From assembly GCF_007748175.1 (NCBI RefSeq), contig NZ_CP037422.1:310001-374000 (forward strand): a stretch of DNA of 64,000 bases. Direction: 5' to 3'. Of the stretch, positions 47,900 to 56,227 are shown one piece after another. How positions within the stretch are numbered: position 1 is the first letter of the stretch; each line of letters begins with the position of its first letter. A program made the translations under genes and the position numbers. Under the pieces are notes generated by a model. It had not been told where the DNA came from. It was given only the letters and a program-made list of their open reading frames with translations, and ran no database searches. This DNA is from Gimesia aquarii (GTDB taxonomy: Bacteria > Planctomycetota > Planctomycetia > Planctomycetales > Planctomycetaceae).

Positions 47900-50332
47900 A
47901 TGACTATGTTAAATAAGTTTCCGCTCACTTTGGTTCACAACCAAAAATACTTTGCTTTGGTAGTCACATTACTGTTTTGTATCCCCTGTTCAACTGCCTG
48001 GAGTGCCGACAAAGCAGAAGCGACGGATAATAAAAAAGAAACAGAAGAAGTTCTGGCCGGTCATTCCTATCACGGGGAAGTTTTTAATGAAGGCCCCCGT
48101 CGTAAGGCTTACATCATGGGAGGGACTGGCGATGTGCACTTTGATGTGACGGTCAAGAACCCTGAGGCTCAGAAATTTCTTGACCAGGGATTAGGACAAT
48201 TGCACGGTTTCTGGTATCTGGAGGCAGAACGTTCATTCCGACATGCTGCTTCCTTAGACCCTGATTGCGCCATGGCCTTTTGGGGGGCTGCCATGTGTAA
48301 CCTGAAGAATTCAAAACGGGCTAAAGGATTTATTGAAGAAGCAAACAAACGTATTAATAAAGCCAGCCCACGGGAAAAATTGTATATCAAAGCCCTCGAA
48401 TCCTATATCAAGGCCGACAAGAAAAAATCCAAACAACGGAATGAGGCGTATACCAAAGCGATGGAAAACCTGATTCTGGAATATCCGGATGATCTGGAAG
48501 CCAAGGCATTTCTGGCAGTTCATCTTTATAACACACGTTCTTCCAGTACAAGTTATATCGCAGCAGAGGCTTTACTGCAGGATATTTTTGACGTCAATCC
48601 GATGCACCCCACACATCATTATCGCATTCATCTCTGGGATTATCGTAAGCCGGAAAAGGCGCTCACTTCAGCAGCACGTTGCGGTCAGTCTGCTCCCAGC
48701 ATTGCCCACATGTGGCATATGCCGGGACATATCTATTCCCGACTCAAACGATATGAAGATGCCGTCTGGCAACAGGAAGCATCAGCTCGCGTGGATCATG
48801 CCCATATGATGCGTGATAGGGTCATGCCCGACCAGATTCATAATTATGCTCATAACAATGAGTGGTTGATCCGCAATTTGATTTTTCTTGGCCGTATTCA
48901 TCCTGCCGTTGAATTGGCGAAGAACATGATCGATCTGCCACAGCACCCCAAATACAACACACTCAAAAAGCGGGGTAGTGCTAAGTACGGACGCATGCGT
49001 TTGTTCCAAGTACTAAGAACTTTTGAATTATGGGATGAACTGATTCATTTGAGTGGTACGCATTATCTGGCTCCCACAGATTTGGAAGAAGAGCAGATCA
49101 AACGCCTGCGTTACCTGGGACTGGCTTACTACCAGATGAAAAAAGTCAAAGAAGGTGACGACCAATTGGCAGAGTTGCAGAAACGGCTGGATATACTGAA
49201 AAAAGATCAGAAACAGGCCGAACAAGCCGCAGAGAAAAAAGCCAGGGCTGCTCTCATCAAAGGGCCGATTGTCGCACTGAAACCAGGCCAATCTAAAGTG
49301 AGCAAATCAACAAAAATTAATAAATCAATCAAAACCGCGATTGAAAAAGCGAGCAAACCCTTTCTATCGAAAATCAAAAGACGGGAAGGAAACATTAATG
49401 CCCTCAAAGGTCATCAGGCAATCGCCAAAGGTGATTTTAAACTTGGTCACAAACTATTAAAAAAAGCGGGCGGTGTGGATGAAGTCTATTTGATCTCTGT
49501 GTTATGGAAGTCGGGTGAACAGGAAAAGGCAGAAAAAGCACTGCGAAAGCTGATTGACTCTCACAAAAACGAAGTTCAACCTCAAGCGGTACTCGTTGAT
49601 TTATTATGGCAATCAGGGAAGAAAGAAGCTGCGAAACAGGAGTTTAGAAAGTTAACGACAATGTTAACGTCGATTGATCAGCTAGCGAAGAATCTGGCAT
49701 TATTCAATCTGAAATCTTTCCTCTACGAGCGTTTAGCACTCATCAAGAAAGACCTGTGTTTTACAGAAGACAGGGGAAGTAAGAAAAAGGTTGCTACCGA
49801 TGTAGGAGATCGGCCTGACCTGAACACGCTAGGTCCATTTCGCTGGAAACCTTCGCCAGCTCCATCCTGGAAACTGCAAGATGCTACTGGGAAAATACGT
49901 AGCTCAGAGGAGTTTCGCGGCAAACCACATGTCTTGATTTTTTATCTTGGATATAGTTGTTTGCATTGTGCCGAACAGTTGCAGGCATTTGCGCCGATGG
50001 TAGAGGAGTTCAAAAAAGCGGGCATTCCTATTATGGCGATTAGTACCGATAAATTAGACGGATTGAAAACATCAATCAAGAATTACGATAAAGGCGATCT
50101 CCCCATCCCGCTGTTCTCAGATGCGAAGCTCGATGTTTTCAAAGCCTTCCATGCCTATGATGACTTCGAAAAGCAGCCACTGCATGGCACATTCATCATA
50201 GACCACTCTGGCAATGTACTTTGGCAGGACATCAGTTACGACCCCTTCATGGATCCCAGGTTTGTCCTCAAAGAAGCTCAACGACTGCAACCAAAAAATC
50301 ATCGCCCCGGATTTCAGTTGGATATCTTTTGA
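47900..50332 (+). CDS. Exported TPR protein fused to a redoxin domain
   Basis: The 810-residue product has an N-terminal signal peptide (FALVVTLLFCIPCSTAWSAD) and a first part of TPR-like repeats (for example EAERSFRHAASLDPDCAMAFWGAAMCNL, then KAFLAVHLYNTRSSS). A lysine-rich segment (about 410-490) separates a second repeat group (LLKKAGGVDEVYLISVLWKSG). The C-terminal 150 residues form an AhpC/TSA-like thioredoxin fold with FYLGYSCLHCAEQLQAF, a CxxC, and HGTFIIDHSGNVLWQDISYDPF. Thioredoxin-like motifs suggest thiol or peroxide chemistry outside the cytoplasm; the TPR part suggests a binding scaffold. The start may be 47900 or the next ATG at 47906. Confidence 0.87.
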   Translation: MTMLNKFPLTLVHNQKYFALVVTLLFCIPCSTAWSADKAEATDNKKETEEVLAGHSYHGEVFNEGPRRKAYIMGGTGDVHFDVTVKNPEAQKFLDQGLGQLHGFWYLEAERSFRHAASLDPDCAMAFWGAAMCNLKNSKRAKGFIEEANKRINKASPREKLYIKALESYIKADKKKSKQRNEAYTKAMENLILEYPDDLEAKAFLAVHLYNTRSSSTSYIAAEALLQDIFDVNPMHPTHHYRIHLWDYRKPEKALTSAARCGQSAPSIAHMWHMPGHIYSRLKRYEDAVWQQEASARVDHAHMMRDRVMPDQIHNYAHNNEWLIRNLIFLGRIHPAVELAKNMIDLPQHPKYNTLKKRGSAKYGRMRLFQVLRTFELWDELIHLSGTHYLAPTDLEEEQIKRLRYLGLAYYQMKKVKEGDDQLAELQKRLDILKKDQKQAEQAAEKKARAALIKGPIVALKPGQSKVSKSTKINKSIKTAIEKASKPFLSKIKRREGNINALKGHQAIAKGDFKLGHKLLKKAGGVDEVYLISVLWKSGEQEKAEKALRKLIDSHKNEVQPQAVLVDLLWQSGKKEAAKQEFRKLTTMLTSIDQLAKNLALFNLKSFLYERLALIKKDLCFTEDRGSKKKVATDVGDRPDLNTLGPFRWKPSPAPSWKLQDATGKIRSSEEFRGKPHVLIFYLGYSCLHCAEQLQAFAPMVEEFKKAGIPIMAISTDKLDGLKTSIKNYDKGDLPIPLFSDAKLDVFKAFHAYDDFEKQPLHGTFIIDHSGNVLWQDISYDPFMDPRFVLKEAQRLQPKNHRPGFQLDIF

Positions 50333-50393
50333 AAGTCAGAATAACGGTATGAGATCCTTTATTGTATGGGACCGTAACAGGTGGGCGATTTGA

Positions 50394-51368
50394 TTACCGT
50401 CGAATGGTTAGATGCTCACGCGCAAATTGTGGCTTTTTGATGATTGACTCCTGGTCGTTAGGCGGTGGTGTCTTGACGACTTTCCAGGCTAGCCCCAGTT
50501 TTTCGAGTGTCAGAATTGCATAGTAGGTCATATCGAGTTCCCACCACTGATGACCGTTCTTCGCCATGCGTTGATACTTGTGGTGGTTATTATGCCAGCC
50601 TTCTCCATACGTGAGTAAAGCGACCCACCACAGATTCCGGCTGTCATCGGTTGTTTCATAATTACGGTAGCCCCAGATGTGCGTAGCAGAATTCACAAAC
50701 CAGGTGGCATGTAACACATAAAACAAGCGCACAAACATGCCATACACGATCATGCTGATCGCAGTCTCTGAACCACCTACTGCGTAACCAATGCCATACA
50801 GAAGCGCACCGAAGCCAATATGCCAGAATAGAAATGTTTTCTGCAAGAAACGCATAAAAGGATCTTTGAGCAGATCGGGGGCGAAGCGTTCATGTGTCGC
50901 CGTGACTTCTTCAGCACTATGATGCGGAACCAGCCAGAGAATATGACTCCACCAACGTCCCTCGCGTGGCGAATGCGGGTCTTCAGGTTGATCACTGTGT
51001 AAATGATGTTTACGGTGATTGGCCACCCATTGAATCGGCGGTCCCTGCCCTGCCAGCAATCCGATCAAACCAATCAGTCGAAACAGAGTGGGATAAGTCT
51101 GAAAACTGCCATGCGTTAACAGTCGATGGTAACCCATGCAAATCCCAATGCCACCGGTCAACCAACCCAGAAACAGACACGTGAACAATCCGGTCCAGGT
51201 AAAATAAAAGGGAGCCGCCAACAATCCTAAATGAATCATTACCACCCAGCCGATCGTTGCCCAATCCCACGCTGAGTATTTGCCTGATTGCACCGACTCA
51301 GTAGATTCACTCTTAAGGTTTGCATCGTCAGTTTCAACGAGGGGGGCTGCTGTCTGCTGTGAATTCAT
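50394..51368 (-). CDS. Membrane fatty acid (acyl-CoA type) desaturase
   Basis: An integral membrane diiron enzyme that introduces a double bond in fatty acyl chains, important for membrane fluidity. The 324-residue protein has the three His boxes: HRLLTH, HRKHH and HNNHH, spaced as in delta-9 acyl-CoA desaturases. The family segments GITAGAHR-like (MGYHRLLTHGSF), WVANHRKHHLHSDQPEDPHSP and EGWHNNHHKYQRMAKNGH are present. Four hydrophobic segments surround them. Length is typical (300-330). The gene is on the minus strand, convergent with the TPR-redoxin gene. The electron donor gene is not nearby. Confidence 0.95.
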   Translation of the reverse strand: MNSQQTAAPLVETDDANLKSESTESVQSGKYSAWDWATIGWVVMIHLGLLAAPFYFTWTGLFTCLFLGWLTGGIGICMGYHRLLTHGSFQTYPTLFRLIGLIGLLAGQGPPIQWVANHRKHHLHSDQPEDPHSPREGRWWSHILWLVPHHSAEEVTATHERFAPDLLKDPFMRFLQKTFLFWHIGFGALLYGIGYAVGGSETAISMIVYGMFVRLFYVLHATWFVNSATHIWGYRNYETTDDSRNLWWVALLTYGEGWHNNHHKYQRMAKNGHQWWELDMTYYAILTLEKLGLAWKVVKTPPPNDQESIIKKPQFAREHLTIRR

Positions 51369-51724
51369 TGAGTAGGGCCGATGCTTCCAGTGTGGGGGGA
51401 GAATGAAAAACCGGCAGATTCTAGGGGGTTTGGCTGGTTGTGTCTATAGAGATGGGGGATTTAGAAGGAGATCTGTAATTCGGAACTTTATAACAATCGA
51501 AACGCAGTATTTCATAAGTTTAGGAGTGTTCTCTTTGCAAACTGAAAAAAAATTGAGCTTGCCGATCCGATACAACTGTAATTCGTCTTACTCTTTCGAT
51601 TATCAGTTTTGTTAGTGTCAAAACGGGGATTTGTGGCCACAAAATTGTGGATGTTTCTCAGGAATTTGATGTAAACTGTGTGTTGATCGAATTTGTTTGA
51701 TACATCATGAAGGAAGGTGCTCTA
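51369..51724. other. 355-base divergent gap
   Basis: Gap between the desaturase and the unknown secreted protein. I saw no RNA family. The frame 51403-51615 has no convincing ribosome-binding site and I do not call it. Confidence 0.5.
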
Positions 51725-52705
51725 ATGTTGCGAAAATTTTATTCTACCATATTCTCAATTTTCATCATCATATTTGGTTTGACAGTTACGCAAGCGGAAG
51801 ATGCTGTTTCTAATGCACGAAAACCAACAAACGAAGCAGAACTGAAATATTGGCTGGAGAATATGGTTGTGTTCCATCACTTCACAGTGGATGAAATTCA
51901 GCAGGCAACTGGCATGGATCAATCAGACATCAATGCTGCTATCAAACGGTTTGATTTAAAGCCTCATCCTAAGACGGAGCAAAATCCTAAAACGCCTTTA
52001 CTCGTCAAACCATATCCCGGCGGGCGGCATCCACGGATTGGGTTTCTGGAAGGGGCTATCGACCCGCAACGGGAAACAAAGATTTCAGTTTTTACGCCTT
52101 GGGATCAGCATAGTTACGTGGTGCTGGATATTCCTGAAGCGATCTGGTCGAACCTGGGGCTCACTTATCTGGCGCATACACATGTGCCGACCATCTGGTC
52201 GAAGCAAAATATTGCGATGAAACCTCTGGAATGGAAACGACATGATAGTGGTACACTTTCAATGACTCGTAAGCTGCCCAACGGAATTGAATTTACGACC
52301 GTTGTTGTGCCTCGACAGGATGCGGTCCTGATGGATATGTTGCTAAAGAATGGAACTGATCAGCCATTGACGAATTTGCGTGTCCAAAATTGTGCCATGT
52401 TGAAAATGGCAAAGGGTTTCGCGCAGCAGAGCAATGACAACAAATTGTTTCGCGCGCCTTATGCTGCCTGCCGGTCCGAAACGGGTAACCATTGGATGAT
52501 TATGGCCTGGAGTCCCTGCTTTAAACCCTGGGGCAATCAGAAATGTCCCTGCCTGCACTCCGATCCGATCTTTCCCGATTGTGCTCCTGGAGAAACCACG
52601 CGTGTGAAGGGCTGGTTTTCGTTTTACACGGGAACCGACATCGAAGGAGAGCTCAAGCGAATCGATGAACTCGACTGGCAAAAAATACCAATGAAGAACC
52701 CTTAA
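51725..52705 (+). CDS. Secreted protein of unknown function
   Basis: I do not recognise the family. I use the ATG at 51725: GGAAGG lies 7 bases upstream, while 51707 has no such site. The 326-residue product has a signal peptide (ILYSTIFS-like hydrophobic run SIFIIIFGLTVTQA, then ED). An N-terminal domain of about 60 residues has a helix-turn-helix-like short repeat (FTVDEIQQATGMDQSDINAAIKRF). The rest is beta-rich with aromatic motifs (FTPWDQHSYVVLDIPEAIWSNLGL) and four cysteines near the end (CFKPWGNQKCPC, then CAPGET), which may bind metal or form disulfides. It is transcribed alone, divergently from the desaturase. Confidence 0.82.
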   Translation: MLRKFYSTIFSIFIIIFGLTVTQAEDAVSNARKPTNEAELKYWLENMVVFHHFTVDEIQQATGMDQSDINAAIKRFDLKPHPKTEQNPKTPLLVKPYPGGRHPRIGFLEGAIDPQRETKISVFTPWDQHSYVVLDIPEAIWSNLGLTYLAHTHVPTIWSKQNIAMKPLEWKRHDSGTLSMTRKLPNGIEFTTVVVPRQDAVLMDMLLKNGTDQPLTNLRVQNCAMLKMAKGFAQQSNDNKLFRAPYAACRSETGNHWMIMAWSPCFKPWGNQKCPCLHSDPIFPDCAPGETTRVKGWFSFYTGTDIEGELKRIDELDWQKIPMKNP

Positions 52706-52777
52706 TAAAGATCACTGTATTCTCAATATCCACGGTTCTTATTGCTTTTGTTCAATGAAGCGGAGGAATAGCAAACT

Positions 52778-54349
52778 TCATTTTTCGCAAACATTAAAAT
52801 TGATGTATTGAAAGCGGGAACGCGCTGTATCTGTGAGAGGAATCGGCTCCTTGATGCCAATATCGCACCATTTCAATTCTGTCAGGCGGGGCATTGTTGC
52901 AAGTAGGCTCAATCGCTTATCAGTGAGTGTGGTTGGATTGTTGATTTCAATCTGTTTCACTTTCGACAACCAGGGCAAAAGGTGCCCGGCCTCTTGACCA
53001 AATTCAAGAGAATCCACCGTCAATTTTCTAAGACTTGGCATCTGAGCCAGTTCCAACAGTGTTGCCTGATTCAGATTTAGGTTTTTGCAATAAAAACTTT
53101 CAAGATATCTAAGCCTGGTCAGTGGTTGCAAGGCTTCTGGATCTGGCAACAAGATTGGTACGAAAAATGTCTCCAGATGGGGAAAGCGGGCCAATTGACT
53201 GAAAGCAGTACGTGCCTCATCTCCCTTTAAAAAATTCTCTCCGCCAGACCAACCAATCGACAACGATTTCATATGTGGATGATGTTTTGATAATTGTTCA
53301 AGCAGGTAGCTTGTGTCAGACAGACTTCCAGAGGGGAAATGAAGTTCTTCCAGATTTGGTGCCATTGCCAATGCATTTGCCAATTCTTTGCGAGGGAATA
53401 CTCCATAGATTTTCCACTTCTGAAGTTTTTTATGATCTCCTTTTTTCAAGAAATCGACCATGATTTTTCGTGTCACAGATCCACAGTCGACTTCCAGATC
53501 GACTAAATTTTTACATGCTGCCAGCTTTTTCCAAAAAGAGGCTGCACTTTGAGGATCAAGCGAAACAATGAGTTTGAGATTTTCTAACTCTGGTAATTCA
53601 GTGACTTTTTCCACTGTCTTTGATGAGATTTTTTGAGTTCCGAAAGTCGTATGCAGACGGCGTAATTTCTTGTTTTGCACGATCTGATTAAACCCTGCAT
53701 CATTCAGAGAAGATCGTAATATCTCAAGGTTTGTCAAATTTGGAAGGGTTCGAAGCGCGGCACAACCTCTTTCATTGATGCGGCAATAAGAAAACTTGAT
53801 GCCGCCCAAATTGGTAATGTCAGCAAGTGATTCAATACATTCACCCAACTCAGGATTCGATTGATCCCGTGTCCCATAAAACCAAATTCTTACAGGGAAA
53901 GGTATCTGATTGATCAGAGGGACTGCTTTTTTTAGAACTTCCGAATGTTGATAGACTTTTTTCCCTTCTACAACTTTGTATGGGTTACCTACCCAGATGG
54001 CAAATGTCTCTTCGTCATAGGGAAAACGAATTGATAATTTTAGATTTTCTAATTGCTGGTAGATATCATCCAAAGCAGGATCGAGCCAGGGTGTTGCTTC
54101 TCGTTGTATTTGTTGGGCATTACCGCTGATAAGGTCAGGGACACGGCTAGCGAGAATCAGATTGATATCATTCAACTGCTGCTCGCGCTCGTTTAACACC
54201 AATTCAGGTTGAAGCTCAGCGAGTGATGGTGATGTCGCTTTTTTCTCCGCGATGGCGTTATTCGATTTTTCTGTATTCACAAGAAAAGCGCCGATCCCCG
54301 CCAATGCAATCACCACGACAGCGGCGGGGAGAATTAATTGACGAAACAT
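52778..54349 (-). CDS. Membrane-anchored leucine-rich-repeat-like protein
   Basis: A 523-residue protein with an N-terminal membrane helix (LILPAAVVVIALAGIGAFLV) and a long extracytoplasmic part. Residues from about 170 on contain repeated LPNLTNLEILRSS-, LPELENLKLIVS- and MPSLRKLTVDSL-like motifs every 25-50 residues, the pattern of leucine-rich repeats in planctomycete proteins, although spacing is irregular. No enzyme motif is visible. It probably binds protein partners at the cell surface or in the periplasm-like space; the target is unknown. It is single and convergent with the previous gene. Confidence 0.8.
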   Translation of the reverse strand: MFRQLILPAAVVVIALAGIGAFLVNTEKSNNAIAEKKATSPSLAELQPELVLNEREQQLNDINLILASRVPDLISGNAQQIQREATPWLDPALDDIYQQLENLKLSIRFPYDEETFAIWVGNPYKVVEGKKVYQHSEVLKKAVPLINQIPFPVRIWFYGTRDQSNPELGECIESLADITNLGGIKFSYCRINERGCAALRTLPNLTNLEILRSSLNDAGFNQIVQNKKLRRLHTTFGTQKISSKTVEKVTELPELENLKLIVSLDPQSAASFWKKLAACKNLVDLEVDCGSVTRKIMVDFLKKGDHKKLQKWKIYGVFPRKELANALAMAPNLEELHFPSGSLSDTSYLLEQLSKHHPHMKSLSIGWSGGENFLKGDEARTAFSQLARFPHLETFFVPILLPDPEALQPLTRLRYLESFYCKNLNLNQATLLELAQMPSLRKLTVDSLEFGQEAGHLLPWLSKVKQIEINNPTTLTDKRLSLLATMPRLTELKWCDIGIKEPIPLTDTARSRFQYINFNVCEK

Positions 54350-54724
54350 AAAGACGCTCCAACCTAACTTTATCTGTTTCCCGCTACAGGCACCATACTA
54401 TGATCACCGTTTTGACGATTCGGTCATCGTAGTTATAGGGTCAACTTACAAGAAATGTTCGCTACTTCATTGTAGAGAACAAAACAGGTGTTGTCCGCTT
54501 TAAGATCCAAAAAAATTAGCCCCCTTCTTTTGATGATGTGCATTTATTCATATATCTCATTTCAAAAACACAACTTACGGTCTGTATTTATTTTACGGCC
54601 TGGTCCTCAATACAAAGCTTGATTTATTTTACCTATTTTTGCAAATGGTGAGTAACACTCTGGCCGCCACTGCGCTTGGTGAAGTAGTTGGTAACAATTC
54701 AATGATTCAAAAGGGACGATTTAG
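54350..54724. other. 375-base divergent gap
   Basis: Gap between the leucine-repeat gene and the methyltransferase gene. No RNA family seen. A partial GG-N10-GC pattern near 54661 is too poor to call a sigma-54 site. Confidence 0.5.
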
Positions 54725-55816
54725 ATGACCACTGCATGCCATTTCACAAGTGACTTAGAACGCATAGAACTTTTTGAGCAAAAGCTTCAAGAGATCATCA
54801 ATCAGAGTAGTTTGGCTTTGATGATTTCAGTTGGTCATCGTACCGGGCTCTTTGATACATTGGAGGGTACGGAGACAGCCACACGTCAGGAGATAGCAGA
54901 TCGAGCAGGGTTATTCGAACATTATGTCGGCGCATGGTTAACCACTATGGTGGCAGGTGGCATTCTAGAATACGATTCCATGTTTAAAACCTATCGGTTG
55001 CCGCCAGAACATGCCGTTTGGTTAACGCGATCTACCGATTCAAAAAACTATGCGGTCAACATGCAATGGTTTTCGATCTTCAGCAAATTGGAAGATGAGA
55101 TCGTAAAATCTTTTCGCGAAGGAGATCGCATACCTCATTCTCTATTTGCAAGCTTGCAGTCAGAAATGGACGAGGAACAGTCGAAATCGGCTATCAACGG
55201 ATTGTTTAAATATGTACTTCCATTGGTCCCCAATTTGATTATGCAGCTTTGTGAAGGAATTGATGTGTTGGAATTGGACTGCGGAAGTGGATCAACATTG
55301 CTGGAACTGGCGGCTATCTTTCCAAAGAGCCGATTTGTGGGATACGATGATTCCGAAGAGTTGATCGAAAGCGCAAATCGAATAGCGAACGAACGAAATA
55401 TTGAAAATATCACTTTCATCAATCGGGATATCTCACAGATCCATGCAATTAACTCATTTGATCTGATTACAGCATTTGACGTATTACACTATCAGGAGTA
55501 TCCTTTTCAGGTTTTGGATGAAGCTTTTGCTGCATTACGGCCGGGGGGAATTGTATTAATTCAGGATATTGCGACTCCGAGCAACCTCGATCAAATTCAG
55601 AACATCCCAATGGCGCTTCATCGATTTGCCGTTTCCAATATGCGTTGGATGACAGCTTCCAGAGGAAAAGGCAGTGCTGGATGGGAGAAAGAAATGATGT
55701 GCCAGACACTCGAAGATATTGGGTTTGCAGGTATCGAAGTTCACGAACTACCACATGATATCTTGAGTTATTATTATGTGGCCGAAAGACCGAATGCTGA
55801 GAGTTATCACATCTAA
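54725..55816 (+). CDS. Class I SAM-dependent methyltransferase with N-terminal winged helix
   Basis: The 363-residue protein has an N-terminal helical/winged-helix region (ETATRQEIADRAGLFEHYVGAWLTTMVAGGILEYD), as in plant-type O-methyltransferases and the Rv2258c group. The Rossmann domain follows with SAM motif I VLELDCGSGSTLLELA (near 185-200), the acidic residue at the end of beta 2 (FVGYDDSEELIESA), and motif post-I (FDLITAFDVLHYQEYP). The motif I has Asp-Cys where Gly-Thr is usual. The substrate is unknown. Its stop is 4 bases from the convergent membrane-protein stop at 55821. The ATG at 54725 has a weak GGGACG upstream. Confidence 0.87.
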   Translation: MTTACHFTSDLERIELFEQKLQEIINQSSLALMISVGHRTGLFDTLEGTETATRQEIADRAGLFEHYVGAWLTTMVAGGILEYDSMFKTYRLPPEHAVWLTRSTDSKNYAVNMQWFSIFSKLEDEIVKSFREGDRIPHSLFASLQSEMDEEQSKSAINGLFKYVLPLVPNLIMQLCEGIDVLELDCGSGSTLLELAAIFPKSRFVGYDDSEELIESANRIANERNIENITFINRDISQIHAINSFDLITAFDVLHYQEYPFQVLDEAFAALRPGGIVLIQDIATPSNLDQIQNIPMALHRFAVSNMRWMTASRGKGSAGWEKEMMCQTLEDIGFAGIEVHELPHDILSYYYVAERPNAESYHI

Positions 55817-55820
55817 CTTC

Positions 55821-56210
55821 TTAAAACAGTCTCTCTGCGAGCGTTTCATAATACTTTCTATCGGAACCTGCTTCACCGATATAATCGTTGAGAATACCTG
55901 GGTCGATAAAAATCATTGCTGGCTGATCAGCATAGTTTTCTGAAGCCACTTTGAACAAGGAGTTCGTATCAGTACGATTCAATCGGTGAGTCTTGCATAG
56001 ATCATAAAACAATCCTTGAGGCGTATCGGCAGTTGCTTTGCGTTGTAACTGAATTTTTTCCCATAAAAAAAGAGCAAGCCAGACCATACCGACAACAATG
56101 GCAATGGAAATGAACAACCAGTTTTCCTGTAAAAGCCCACGATTCCGAAATGCCCGTGAAACTTCATCGGTATGTCCTGCCGCCAGAATGGAAACAAATT
56201 CAATCATCAT
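55821..56210 (-). CDS. Small membrane protein, partner of the HEAT gene
   Basis: A 129-residue protein with one membrane segment (WLFISIAIVVGMVWLALFLW) preceded by about 28 residues and followed by a basic linker (KIQLQRKAT). The C-terminal 70 residues are helical (FYDLCKTHRLNRTDTNSLFKVASENYADQPAMIFIDPGIL). I cannot name a family with confidence; I recall similar small planctomycete proteins, but this was not checked. The start may be 56210 or the ATG next to it at 56207. It lies 17 bases after the HEAT gene, so the two probably form one operon. Confidence 0.75.
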   Translation of the reverse strand: MMIEFVSILAAGHTDEVSRAFRNRGLLQENWLFISIAIVVGMVWLALFLWEKIQLQRKATADTPQGLFYDLCKTHRLNRTDTNSLFKVASENYADQPAMIFIDPGILNDYIGEAGSDRKYYETLAERLF

Positions 56211-56227
56211 TCAATGGTCCCATTTGA

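Noticed and set aside
51403-51615. Plus-strand 70-codon frame after the desaturase start
   Set aside because: No ribosome-binding site and no recognisable domain.
54656-54680. Possible sigma-54-like GG-N10-GC before the methyltransferase gene
   Set aside because: The -12 part reads GCGCT and does not match the TTGCW consensus, unlike the site at 34562.
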